DNA from: Caldimicrobium sp964595655
GTDB taxonomy: Bacteria > Desulfobacterota > Thermodesulfobacteria > Thermodesulfobacteriales > Thermodesulfobacteriaceae
NCBI GenBank assembly: GCA_964595655.1
Contig: CAZQQV010000009.1
Span: 1 to 35,877 of the forward strand
Length of the DNA: 35,877 bases
Reading direction: 5' to 3'
Shown here: positions 24,490 through 31,443 of the stretch, piece after piece
Layout of the letters: every line of letters starts with the position of its first letter
Numbering within the stretch: position 1 is the stretch's first letter
Position numbers and translations under genes: made by a program
Notes under the pieces: model-generated
Told to the model about the DNA's origin: nothing
The model's input: the letters and a program-made list of their open reading frames with translations, nothing else
Database searches by the model: none

Positions 24490-26261
24490 GAGGCCCTCTC
24501 TGGGTTAATGCTCAATCTTTGCCCTTCAAAGCAAACATTTTTCTTGAGCCTGAAGATGAGATTCTTTTAGAAACTGAAGATCCTTCCAAAATTCTCTCTT
24601 TTTTTGAAGCCATAGAAAAAAAAGTTAAAAAAGGGCTCTACGGCCTTGGCTTTTTTTCTTATGAACTTGGCTATCTTCTTGAAAAAAGACTTTTTAATCT
24701 TTACAGAAAACCTGAAATACCCCTTTCCCATTTTATTTTTTTCAAAAAGAAAAGGCTCTTACCACTTTACCCTCTAAAAGGCAAACCTTCTTTTAAAATT
24801 TTTTCTGAAACTTTAAATGTCTCAAAGGAAGAATATCTCCAGGCTTTATCTAAAATCAAGGATTATATTGCTTCAGGAGATACCTATCAGGTTAACTTCA
24901 CAGTGAAGTTCAAATTTCTCTTTGAAGGAGACCCCTATGAGCTCTTTCAGGCTCTTCTTTTTTCTCAAAGATGCCAATATGCCTGTTATTTTCCTTGCAA
25001 AGATTATATTATTCTCTCTTTCTCTCCTGAACTTTTTTTGGAAAAAAGAGGTGAAAAACTTATAAGCTCCCCAATGAAAGGGACGGCAAAAAGGGCTCCT
25101 TTTAAAACCCCCGATGAAAAAATTAAGAGGTCTTTAAAGGAAGATCTTAAAACCCAGGCTGAAAATATTATGATAGTTGATCTTATAAGAAACGACCTTG
25201 GAAGGGTTTGTCATTCAGGCTCAGTCTGGGTGAAAGAACTTTTTAAAATAAAAACTTATCCAACACTTCATCAGATGATTTCCACAGTTGAGGGAAATTT
25301 AAGGAAAACCAGTCTTTATGAAATCTTTAAGGCCCTTTTCCCTTGCGGCTCAGTCACAGGGGCTCCAAAAATTCGGACTATGGAAATTATAAGAGAACTT
25401 GAGAAAGAGCCAAGAAATGTTTACACCGGTGCCCTGGGCTTTATATCCCCTAAAGGAGACTTTCTTTTCAATGTGGCCATAAGAACAGCGCTTTTAAAAC
25501 CCTTTTCTTCAGGTCTCTATCAGGGAGAGCTGGGAGTGGGCGCAGGTATTGTGTGGGATAGTGACCCCGAAAGGGAGTTTGAAGAAACAAAACTCAAAGG
25601 AAAATTCTTCTTTTCACCCCTTCCCTATTTTGAGCTCTTTGAGACCTTTTTGTGGGATGAAGAAAATCCAAGGCTTAAACTTCATTATAAAAGACTCCTA
25701 AATTCAGCACGCTTTTTCAACTTTGCTATACCCAGTGAGTTAAAAACTTATGCCAATTTTTTGAATTTCTTAAAGAAAAGACTTGCAGAAAAGGAAGCTC
25801 CCCTTCGGGTGAAATTGATTCTATCTCCTGAGGGTAATCTTAAAATAGAAAGCAAACCTTTAGATGCTTCAACCTGGGGGGAAAAAGACTTAAGGGTTGG
25901 TCTTGTTAAAAGGGGCACTCCCAGAAATCTTTTTCATTTTCACAAAACCACAAACAGAGAGGAATACGATTTTTATCGAAAAAAGGCTGAAGAACTTGGC
26001 TTTGCGGAAATTCTTTTTTATAATGATGAAAATTATCTTCTTGAGGGAACCATTTCCAATATTTTTTTAAAGAGAGAGCAAATCTTTTTGACTCCTCCTC
26101 TTGAATTTGGCCTTTTACCTGGGATATTGAGGGAGGAAATGCTCAAAAAAGGACTTGCCAAAGAATATCCTCTTAAAATAGAAGACCTTGAAAGGGGAGA
26201 ACTCTATATAGGAAATAGTTTAAGAGGGCTTGGTAAAGTTAGAGATTGGGTTATATTATAA
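24486..26261 (+). CDS. pabB: Aminodeoxychorismate synthase component I fused to 4-amino-4-deoxychorismate lyase
   Basis: This 591-residue protein covers two steps of p-aminobenzoate synthesis for folate. Residues 1 to about 380 are the chorismate-binding PabB domain. PMKGTAKR carries Lys198, the residue that distinguishes aminodeoxychorismate synthase from anthranilate synthase. VDLIRNDLGRVC and GSVTGAPKIRTMEII are the usual later signatures. From about residue 385 a PLP fold-type IV domain follows, with HKTTNREEYDFYR containing the PLP lysine, EGTISNIF and LLPGILREEM, typical of PabC. The glutamine amidotransferase PabA is not fused and must be encoded elsewhere. The ATG overlaps the upstream stop (ATGA). 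Confidence 0.94.
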   Translation: MRGPLWVNAQSLPFKANIFLEPEDEILLETEDPSKILSFFEAIEKKVKKGLYGLGFFSYELGYLLEKRLFNLYRKPEIPLSHFIFFKKKRLLPLYPLKGKPSFKIFSETLNVSKEEYLQALSKIKDYIASGDTYQVNFTVKFKFLFEGDPYELFQALLFSQRCQYACYFPCKDYIILSFSPELFLEKRGEKLISSPMKGTAKRAPFKTPDEKIKRSLKEDLKTQAENIMIVDLIRNDLGRVCHSGSVWVKELFKIKTYPTLHQMISTVEGNLRKTSLYEIFKALFPCGSVTGAPKIRTMEIIRELEKEPRNVYTGALGFISPKGDFLFNVAIRTALLKPFSSGLYQGELGVGAGIVWDSDPEREFEETKLKGKFFFSPLPYFELFETFLWDEENPRLKLHYKRLLNSARFFNFAIPSELKTYANFLNFLKKRLAEKEAPLRVKLILSPEGNLKIESKPLDASTWGEKDLRVGLVKRGTPRNLFHFHKTTNREEYDFYRKKAEELGFAEILFYNDENYLLEGTISNIFLKREQIFLTPPLEFGLLPGILREEMLKKGLAKEYPLKIEDLERGELYIGNSLRGLGKVRDWVIL

Positions 26262-26292
26262 GGTTTAAAAAATTTTGGTAGGGGGAAGTTCT

Positions 26293-27393
26293 ATGAGTGA
26301 AAGAGTTTATAAAATTGCCGTTATTCCTGGTGATGGAACAGGCCCTGAAGTCATTCGGGAAGGGGTAAAAGTTCTTGAGGCTGCAGCAAGAAGATTTAAT
26401 CTTAAATTTCAATGGAATTATTTTGATTGGGGTGGAGAGAGATATCTTAAAACAGGTGAGACCATTCCTGAAGGTGGCATTGAGGAGCTAAAAAAACATG
26501 ATGCCATCTATCTTGGAGCCATCGGGCATCCTGATGTTAAACCTGGAATCCTTGAGAAGGAGATTCTTCTTAGAATTCGTTTTGAACTTGATCAATATGT
26601 GAATTTAAGACCTGTGAAGCTCTATCCTGGGGTTTGGACCCCTATCAAAGACAAGGGGCCCGAAGACATAGATTTTGTAGTTGTAAGAGAAAATACTGAA
26701 GGGCTTTATGCTGGAGGAGGAGGATTTTTAAGAAAGGGAACACCCTATGAGGTTGCCATTCAGGAATCCATCAATACCCGCATGGGAGTTGAACGCTGCA
26801 TTCGCTTTGCCTTTGAATACTGCAGAAAGAGAAACAAAAAGAAAAAGGTTACCCTTGTGGGTAAAACCAATGTGCTTACCTATGCCTGGGATTTGTGGTG
26901 GAGAGTCTTTCAGGAGGTGGGAGAGGAATATCCTGATATTGAAAAGGATTATGCCCATGTGGATGCAACCTGTATGTGGTTTGTAAAAAATCCAGAGTGG
27001 TTTGATGTAATTGTTACAGACAACATGTTCGGAGATATTATCACTGACCTTGGAGCTATGATTCAAGGTGGTATGGGAATTGCAGCAGGTGGAAATATCA
27101 ATCCACAGGGTGTTTCCATGTTTGAACCCATTGGAGGCTCTGCTCCAAAATATACAGGGAAAAATGTAATAAATCCCCTTGCAGCTATCTGTGCAGGAAT
27201 GATGATGCTTGAATGGTTAGGAGAAAAGTTCAAGGATAATGCCCTTCTTGAGGCCTCTCAGGCCATTGAAAGGGCTGTTATCAAAGTTTGCAGGGATCAT
27301 CTGAAAAGCTTATCAGCTGGAAAAATGGGTTATACCACTCAAGAAGTAGGTGACCTTGTTGCCAAGTATACTGAAGAGGGTGTAGAACTTTAG
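26293..27393 (+). CDS. leuB: 3-Isopropylmalate dehydrogenase (beta-decarboxylating dehydrogenase family)
   Basis: The 366-residue protein belongs to the isocitrate/isopropylmalate/tartrate dehydrogenase family, which oxidises and decarboxylates (2R,3S)-hydroxy diacids with NAD(P)+ and a divalent metal. Visible signatures are IPGDGTGPEV at 11-20, a LRPVKLYPGV substrate loop, VVRENTEGLYAG, and the metal/NAD segment DNMFGDIITDLGAMIQGGMG followed by GGSAPKYTGK. The likely role is in leucine synthesis and, after CimA, in oxidising 3-methylmalate for isoleucine. A related tartrate or isocitrate dehydrogenase cannot be fully excluded. The start at 26293 has TAGGGGGAAG upstream; an in-frame TTG at 26275 would read through this site. 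A perfect stem-loop follows the stop. Confidence 0.87.
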   Translation: MSERVYKIAVIPGDGTGPEVIREGVKVLEAAARRFNLKFQWNYFDWGGERYLKTGETIPEGGIEELKKHDAIYLGAIGHPDVKPGILEKEILLRIRFELDQYVNLRPVKLYPGVWTPIKDKGPEDIDFVVVRENTEGLYAGGGGFLRKGTPYEVAIQESINTRMGVERCIRFAFEYCRKRNKKKKVTLVGKTNVLTYAWDLWWRVFQEVGEEYPDIEKDYAHVDATCMWFVKNPEWFDVIVTDNMFGDIITDLGAMIQGGMGIAAGGNINPQGVSMFEPIGGSAPKYTGKNVINPLAAICAGMMMLEWLGEKFKDNALLEASQAIERAVIKVCRDHLKSLSAGKMGYTTQEVGDLVAKYTEEGVEL

Positions 27394-27402
27394 TTATAAA
27401 AT

Positions 27403-27428
27403 TTACCCCCTCCTCAAGGAGGGGGTAA
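27403..27428 (+). terminator. Perfect inverted repeat after leuB, possible terminator
   Basis: TTACCCCCTCCT (27403-27414) and AGGAGGGGGTAA (27417-27428) are exactly complementary around a CA centre, about 10 nt after the leuB stop. A strong GC stem would form in the transcript. No T-run follows, so factor-independent termination of the classic kind is uncertain; it may instead stabilise the 3' end. Confidence 0.5.
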
Positions 27429-27443
27429 TCCTTGATCAATCCT

Positions 27444-27465
27444 GTAGGAGCGGGCCTTAGCCTGC
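27444..27465 (+). repeat. GTAG-hairpin unit 1 of cluster
   Basis: GTAG (27444-27447) stands at the foot of a hairpin GCGGGC-CTTA-GCCTGC (27450-27465), six pairs including one G-T. Its GTAGGAGCGGGC form closely resembles REP sequences known from many bacteria. Confidence 0.7.
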
Positions 27466-27480
27466 AAAAATTTCATAACA

Positions 27481-27540
27481 AGGTAGTCGCAAGACCTTTA
27501 GCCCGCAAGAAAACACGCAAGCTAAAACTTGCAGCTACCT
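27481..27540. repeat. GTAG-hairpin inverted pair (REPIN-like), 60 nt
   Basis: AGGTAG opens and CTACCT closes this 60-nt element; the outer 13 nt match in inverted orientation except at two positions. The left unit (27482-27513) is repeated exactly at 29027-29058. Both halves have a TTTAG or CTAAA core. Confidence 0.75.
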
Positions 27541-27562
27541 CCATAACCAAAAGCATTAATTT

Positions 27563-27625
27563 GGGAGCCGAAAAAGACCATTAGGCTGCGAAAAATTTTA
27601 CCCAACCTAAGGGTTGAGGCTACCC
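27563..27625. repeat. Degenerate GTAG-hairpin inverted pair
   Basis: GGGAGCC (27563-27569) and GGCTACCC (27618-27625) are imperfect inverted ends of a 63-nt element. It contains an ATTAGGC core and a CCTAAGG core in reverse. It looks like an older, decayed copy of the same pair. Confidence 0.55.
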
Positions 27626-27640
27626 CAAAATTTAAAATCT

Positions 27641-27670
27641 GACGCAAGCTAAAGCATGCGGCTATCATAA
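27641..27670 (-). repeat. Single reverse GTAG-type unit
   Basis: On the minus strand this reads GATAGCCGCATGC-TTTAG-CTTGCGTC, a unit with the usual CCGC...TTTAG...GCG layout but GATAG in place of GGTAG. Confidence 0.5.
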
Positions 27671-27699
27671 TCTGGAAAAAACGAAAAATTAAATGATGA

Positions 27700-27724
27700 G
27701 TAGCTGGAGGTTTTAGGCCCTCCG
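27700..27724 (+). repeat. GTAG-hairpin unit with distinct stem
   Basis: GTAG (27700-27703) precedes GGAGG and CCTCC arms (27706-27710 and 27719-27723) around a TTTTAGGC loop. The stem sequence differs from the other units while the GTAG foot and TTTAG loop are kept, which suggests compensatory change in the stem. Confidence 0.6.
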
Positions 27725-27854
27725 TAAAAATCCACAAATTAGCATCTGCAGGATCTTAGGATGATTTATCAAAGTCGCAAAAACTTTTTTATGCCTCAAG
27801 GCCCATTATAACAATAGTAGAAAAGTTTTAAAGAATGTTTAATTTTTCCTTGCT

Positions 27855-28994
27855 ATGAAAAAATTTACTTCAATTCTAAAGGTTAGGCCTGAGGACTTTG
27901 TAGTTGAAGAGATTCTTGATTTACCACCTCTTGGAGATAAGGGCCCCTTTTCCTACTATCGCCTGAAAAAGAGAAATATAAATACCCTCAATGTAATTGA
28001 TCTTATTCAAAAATACTGGAAAATTCCAAGAAGTAGAATTGGTTTTTGTGGCTTAAAGGATAAAAGAGCGGTTACTGTGCAATATCTTTCCATTGAGGAT
28101 GGCCCAGAAAAGAATCTCCAATTGCCCAACTTTACTCTTGAATATCTTGGAAAGACAGAAAAACCCTTAAGCTTAGGTGATGCAAAGGGAAATCTCTTTA
28201 CCATTACTTTAAGATCGGTTAATCCCAAAATAATAGTGAAAAGATTAGAAATCATTAAGGATATTGGCTTTGCCAATTATTTTGGAGAGCAAAGATTTGC
28301 CCCTGATCTCTATATGAAAAAACCCTTTGTCAAAATAGCTCTTGAAAAGGGCTTGGAAGAGGCATTAAAGGAATATTTTTGTCAACATCCAAGCAGAGGA
28401 AGTCTTCTAAAGAGACTCTGGGGAAAGTGGGAGGAATTTTTTAAAAGGGCAGCTCATCTTTCCCCAATTGAAAAAAGGGTTTTACTCACTTACATAAAGA
28501 AGGGAGATGCTGAAAAGGCCTTCAGAGTTTTTCCAAAACACTTAAAACTTCTTTTTCTCTTTTCCTATCAGAGTCTTCTTTGGAATAGAGTTCTTGCAAA
28601 TTTTTTAAGAAAATATAGCAATTATTATGAGGTTGAGTTTGTGAGAAAGGAAAAAATTGCCTTTTACAAAGAGCTAAATCCTCTTTTAAAGGAATATATT
28701 GATCTCCAATTACCTTTTATTAGTGAAGAGGTTTTTGAATGGAAGGGACCAGAAGAATTTAAAAGGGAGATTTTGAGAGTTATTCAGCAGGAAAACTTGG
28801 AAGCACTTTTTAACAAAGAAATCGCTGATTTAAAAATTTTCAACCCAGGTGCAAGAAAAATTATAGTTTTTCCTGAAAATTTGAAAATTCTTGAAATTGA
28901 TAAATCCAGGGTACGCTTTAAGTTTTTCCTGCCCTCTGGCTCTTATGCAACCATTTTTATGCTTAAACTTTTGACTTATCCCATTAAAAATTAA
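27855..28994 (+). CDS. truD: tRNA pseudouridine(13) synthase
   Basis: TruD converts U13 of several tRNAs to pseudouridine. The 379-residue protein shows the family pattern: KVRPEDFVVEEI at the N-terminus, the catalytic Asp69 in GLKDKRAVTVQ, the NYFGEQRF segment and, in the C-terminal half, the insertion domain and a final hydrophobic strand. The length is typical for bacterial TruD. It stands alone, between repeat clusters on both sides. The ATG at 27855 lies two residues before the conserved start region, with no clear ribosome binding site, so translation may be weak or leaderless. Confidence 0.95.
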   Translation: MKKFTSILKVRPEDFVVEEILDLPPLGDKGPFSYYRLKKRNINTLNVIDLIQKYWKIPRSRIGFCGLKDKRAVTVQYLSIEDGPEKNLQLPNFTLEYLGKTEKPLSLGDAKGNLFTITLRSVNPKIIVKRLEIIKDIGFANYFGEQRFAPDLYMKKPFVKIALEKGLEEALKEYFCQHPSRGSLLKRLWGKWEEFFKRAAHLSPIEKRVLLTYIKKGDAEKAFRVFPKHLKLLFLFSYQSLLWNRVLANFLRKYSNYYEVEFVRKEKIAFYKELNPLLKEYIDLQLPFISEEVFEWKGPEEFKREILRVIQQENLEALFNKEIADLKIFNPGARKIIVFPENLKILEIDKSRVRFKFFLPSGSYATIFMLKLLTYPIKN

Positions 28995-29026
28995 AAAAGT
29001 TTATGTGAAAAGGGTTTATTGTTTAT

Positions 29027-29058
29027 GGTAGTCGCAAGACCTTTAGCCCGCAAGAAAA
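29027..29058 (+). repeat. GTAG-hairpin unit, exact copy of one in the leuB-truD gap
   Basis: All 32 nt, from GGTAGTCGCAAGACC through TTTAGCCCGCAAGAAAA, are identical to 27482-27513, about 1.5 kb away. Here it is single, without the inverted partner. It lies 32 nt after the truD stop, near tRNA-Arg. Confidence 0.8.
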
Positions 29059-29151
29059 ATTCTTTTAAGAGTTTTTGAGTGACACTTCAGTCGCCTTAAG
29101 TGCAAATATCTTTTCTTTTACAAAGAGATATTTTATAGCTGAATTGCTTTG

Positions 29152-29224
29152 CGGGCCTGGGGGGATTTGAACCCCCGACCTCAGGGTCCGGAGCCCTGCG
29201 CTCTATCCGCTGAGCTACAGGCCC
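29152..29224 (-). tRNA. tRNA-Arg (anticodon CCG)
   Basis: The minus strand folds as a complete 73-nt cloverleaf. The acceptor stem is GGGCCTG/CAGGCCC with discriminator G. The D arm is GCTC-AGCGGATA-GAGC, the anticodon arm CAGGG-CTCCGGA-CCCTG with anticodon CCG, the variable loop 5 nt, and the T arm GGGGG-TTCAAAT-CCCCC. The 3' CCA is not encoded (CAA follows the discriminator), so a CCA-adding enzyme is needed. It would read CGG codons. Confidence 0.97.
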
Positions 29225-29251
29225 TTTTTAGATTTCCTCTCATAATTTTAA

Positions 29252-29279
29252 ACTATAACACAGGCCAATCCTTCCTCAA
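29252..29279 (-). promoter_or_regulatory. Candidate promoter of tRNA-Arg
   Basis: On the minus strand, TTGAGG (29274-29279) and TATAGT (29252-29257) are 16 nt apart. The -10 box ends 27 nt before the mature tRNA 5' end. Confidence 0.5.
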
Positions 29280-29344
29280 GAATTTCTAAAAATTACAAAA
29301 AGGCTGTTCAATAAAAGTTTCTATAAAGCCAAAATTCACCACAG

Positions 29345-29401
29345 GGTAGCCACGGGCTTAGGCCCATGTAAAAAGAAGAAGCCCTCAGCCTGAAAGGTAC
29401 C
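29345..29401. repeat. GTAG-hairpin element, partly decayed pair
   Basis: GGTAG (29345-29349) precedes the hairpin GGGC-TTAG-GCCC at 29354-29365, with two further outer pairs. A weak reverse partner ends in GGTACC at 29396-29401, making 57 nt, the size of the other pairs. It lies between tRNA-Arg and the thyX stop and may also affect the 3' end of the thyX transcript. Confidence 0.55.
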
Positions 29402-29414
29402 AAATCTTTTATTT

Positions 29415-30362
29415 TCAAAAACCCAGAGTTTCTTTCAAAAAGATGGCAAGATCCCTTATTTCTTCCTGGGCCTGAGGGATTGCCCTTTTTGCCACAAAGT
29501 CCCTCCAGACAAGCTCAGGCCCTGTTGCAAGAACAGTGGTTGCAACTCCCTGAGGCACAACAAAGCGTGCACTCTCCCTTTTCATATTTTTACATAACTC
29601 TTCATAAATCTTCATTCCCGATTTTATAGCCTCCTCATAAAGCCTTATATGGTTTTCTGAAAAGACCCTGGGTATCACAAATTTATCTACCTTGGTATAG
29701 CGATGGGATCTCTGATTGAAATTTAACCAGGTATGTCTCACAAATTGGTGGCTAAAGATTCTCGAAAAATTGTGCGCAATTACCCCAATCCAGTTAAAGG
29801 GGTCTTCCCTAAAGCTTTTTAAAATTATTATCTCCTTCTCTGCAAAAAGACCCTCTTTTTCCTTAAGAAGGCTCTTATCGAGATTTGAAAGCCTCCCCTT
29901 GTAAAGAATTTCAAAATTTCTTGCCAAAATAACCTCAATTTCATCAAGCCTTGGCTCAGTATTAATGAGGTGAAGAAAGCTGTTATCCTCAAGGGTTTCA
30001 GCAAGATGCCTCAAATTAAAAAGGGCAAGGTCCTTTTTTTCATCCCAAAAAACCTTAAAAAAGGTACTTGCAAGGGAAAATTTTTCTTCCAAAGAAAATT
30101 TTGAGGTATCCACAAATAAAGGAGTGTGCGCAAAAACGCTAAAATGGCCTTCTCTTTTAAGATGCAACAAAAAGCCCTTAAATCTCTCAGGGTCTTTGAA
30201 TTTTTCTTCTTCAAAAAGGGAAAGGGGATGGGTTTCGGCATAGCAAATGCGGGCTCCTAAATAGCTGAAAAGAATAAAAATTGGAAACAATTCTCTATTA
30301 AAATTTTCATATATGAGAGAAGACAATTCTCTTTGTTTCACTTTGAGTTCTTCAAGATTCAT
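29415..30362 (-). CDS. thyX: Flavin-dependent thymidylate synthase
   Basis: ThyX methylates dUMP to dTMP with methylene-tetrahydrofolate and FADH2. The start is ATG at 30362: AGGAGG at 30368-30373 precedes it by 5 nt, and an in-frame upstream ATG at 30431 would extend 80 nt into dut. The 315 residues are longer than the usual 220-260. The signature is at residues 209-222, RHTWLNFNQRSHRY, which has the RHR-x7-S layout but with Thr for the third residue. It overlaps dut by 11 nt, so dUTPase and thymidylate synthase are translationally coupled, dut supplying the dUMP. The N-terminal half is poorly conserved and its role is unclear. Confidence 0.9.
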   Translation of the reverse strand: MNLEELKVKQRELSSLIYENFNRELFPIFILFSYLGARICYAETHPLSLFEEEKFKDPERFKGFLLHLKREGHFSVFAHTPLFVDTSKFSLEEKFSLASTFFKVFWDEKKDLALFNLRHLAETLEDNSFLHLINTEPRLDEIEVILARNFEILYKGRLSNLDKSLLKEKEGLFAEKEIIILKSFREDPFNWIGVIAHNFSRIFSHQFVRHTWLNFNQRSHRYTKVDKFVIPRVFSENHIRLYEEAIKSGMKIYEELCKNMKRESARFVVPQGVATTVLATGPELVWRDFVAKRAIPQAQEEIRDLAIFLKETLGF

Positions 30363-30801
30363 TATAGCCTCCTGTTGAGCCAAAGCCTCCTCGTGATTTT
30401 TCAGGCAGTTCCTCTTTGCTGATTTCTTCAATTTCTGGAAATCCCACTTTTATAAACACAGCTTGGGCAATCTTTTCACCTGCCTCAATTTTTGCAGGCT
30501 CCTTTCCCAGATTCAAAACAGGAATTTTTACCTCATCTTCCTCCCCGCAATAATCAAAGTCGATTATTCCTGCTGAATTGGGCATGATTAGACCTTTCTT
30601 TTTAAAAAGGGATGATCTCGGAAAAATAAAAAGCCCGTAAGGTGGTTCTGCCTTGATTACAAGCCCTGTTCTTATTAGCTTAAATTCACCAGGATTGATT
30701 ATCATTTCTTCAAGGGAAAACAGGTCATATCCAATGGAGCCAGGAGTTCCTCTTTCTGGGAGTTTTGCCCGTGGATCTTTTCGCCAGACCTTTGCTTTCA
30801 T
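30352..30801 (-). CDS. dut: dUTP pyrophosphatase
   Basis: Dut hydrolyses dUTP to dUMP and pyrophosphate, keeping uracil out of DNA and feeding ThyX. The 149-residue trimeric-type protein shows all five motifs in order: PGSIGYDL, PRSSL, the catalytic Asp in GIIDFDYCGE, GEKIAQAVF, and the C-terminal RGGFGSTG that closes over the active site. It lies 9 nt after rex and overlaps thyX by 11 nt. An EndoQ homologue, which acts on uracil in DNA, is encoded in the same region. No unusual residues were seen in the active site. Confidence 0.97.
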   Translation of the reverse strand: MKAKVWRKDPRAKLPERGTPGSIGYDLFSLEEMIINPGEFKLIRTGLVIKAEPPYGLFIFPRSSLFKKKGLIMPNSAGIIDFDYCGEEDEVKIPVLNLGKEPAKIEAGEKIAQAVFIKVGFPEIEEISKEELPEKSRGGFGSTGGYNES

Positions 30802-30810
30802 TTTTGGACT

Positions 30811-31443
30811 TTATTTAAGATTTTTGAGGAAATAGGAAAGTTTCGTTAAGGCAAAAACAAAGCTAAAATTTTCTACTTGTAATTCTTCTGTTTCAGGAAA
30901 AAAAGGAAGGGGGCTTAAATTCAAAATGGCTTTTATGTTGTGTTTAACAAAGGCCTCATAATAAATTTCTGGAGTTTCTTCGCAGGTAATCACTCCAATG
31001 TCCACATTTATGGCCTTGGTCACATAACCAAGCTGTTCAAGATTGTAAACGGAAACTCCGTTAATTACCTTTCCAATGTTTTCCTCACGGATATCAAAGG
31101 CAGCCATAAAATAAAAGCCTTCTCTTTGCAAATTTTTGTTGGAAAGAAGGTATTCCCCAAGAGGTGAAAGACCACCCAGCACAAGGTTCCACTCCTGATC
31201 CCTTCCAAGAAATTTTCTAAGATGATATTTAAGAGTTTTAACTGTGTAGCCTACCCCTTTGGTGCCGAGATTCCCAACAAAGCTCAGGTCTTTTCGCAAC
31301 TGGGCTGAATTTACACCACACTTCCTTGCAAGCTCATCTGAGGAGATGGAATCTATCCTTTTCTTCTCAAGATTATCAAGAACCTTAAGATAGATTACCA
31401 GACGATTGAGGGTATTTTCTGGTAAATCCTTTACCTTAGACAT
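30811..31443 (-). CDS. rex: Rex-family redox-sensing transcriptional repressor
   Basis: Rex represses fermentative and respiratory genes when NAD+ is abundant and releases DNA on NADH binding. The 210-residue protein has the N-terminal winged helix with SSDELARKCGVNSAQLRKDL and the LGTKGVGY segment, both well conserved. The C-terminal Rossmann domain follows, with FDIREENIGKVINGVSVY matching the second family strand. The nucleotide loop reads GGLSPLG at residues 90-96, not GAGNLG, so the second glycine is lost. The final helix LTKLSYFL is retained. It overlaps mtnA by 8 nt. No Rex operator was recognised upstream of its own operon. Confidence 0.93.
   Translation of the reverse strand: MSKVKDLPENTLNRLVIYLKVLDNLEKKRIDSISSDELARKCGVNSAQLRKDLSFVGNLGTKGVGYTVKTLKYHLRKFLGRDQEWNLVLGGLSPLGEYLLSNKNLQREGFYFMAAFDIREENIGKVINGVSVYNLEQLGYVTKAINVDIGVITCEETPEIYYEAFVKHNIKAILNLSPLPFFPETEELQVENFSFVFALTKLSYFLKNLK

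Larger units (their letters stand above)
27429..27854. other. Gene-free repeat cluster between leuB and truD
   Basis: No credible gene was found. The stretch is occupied by at least five GTAG-hairpin units with AT-rich spacers. A short open frame can be read through it on the minus strand, but it is composed of repeat sequence. A truD promoter must lie here; a TATAAC at 27807-27812 is the best -10 candidate but lacks a good -35. Confidence 0.7.

Noticed and set aside
27522..27737. Minus-strand open frame of 71 codons in the leuB-truD gap
   Set aside because: It is built from repeat units and AT-rich spacer, has no ribosome binding site and resembles no protein.
27444..29401. Clustered short repeats as a CRISPR array
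   Set aside because: Units differ in sequence and orientation, spacing is irregular, and there are no uniform spacers or cas genes.
30363..30431. Longer N-terminus for ThyX from an ATG at 30431
   Set aside because: It would run 80 nt inside dut; the ATG at 30362 has a perfect AGGAGG at the right distance.
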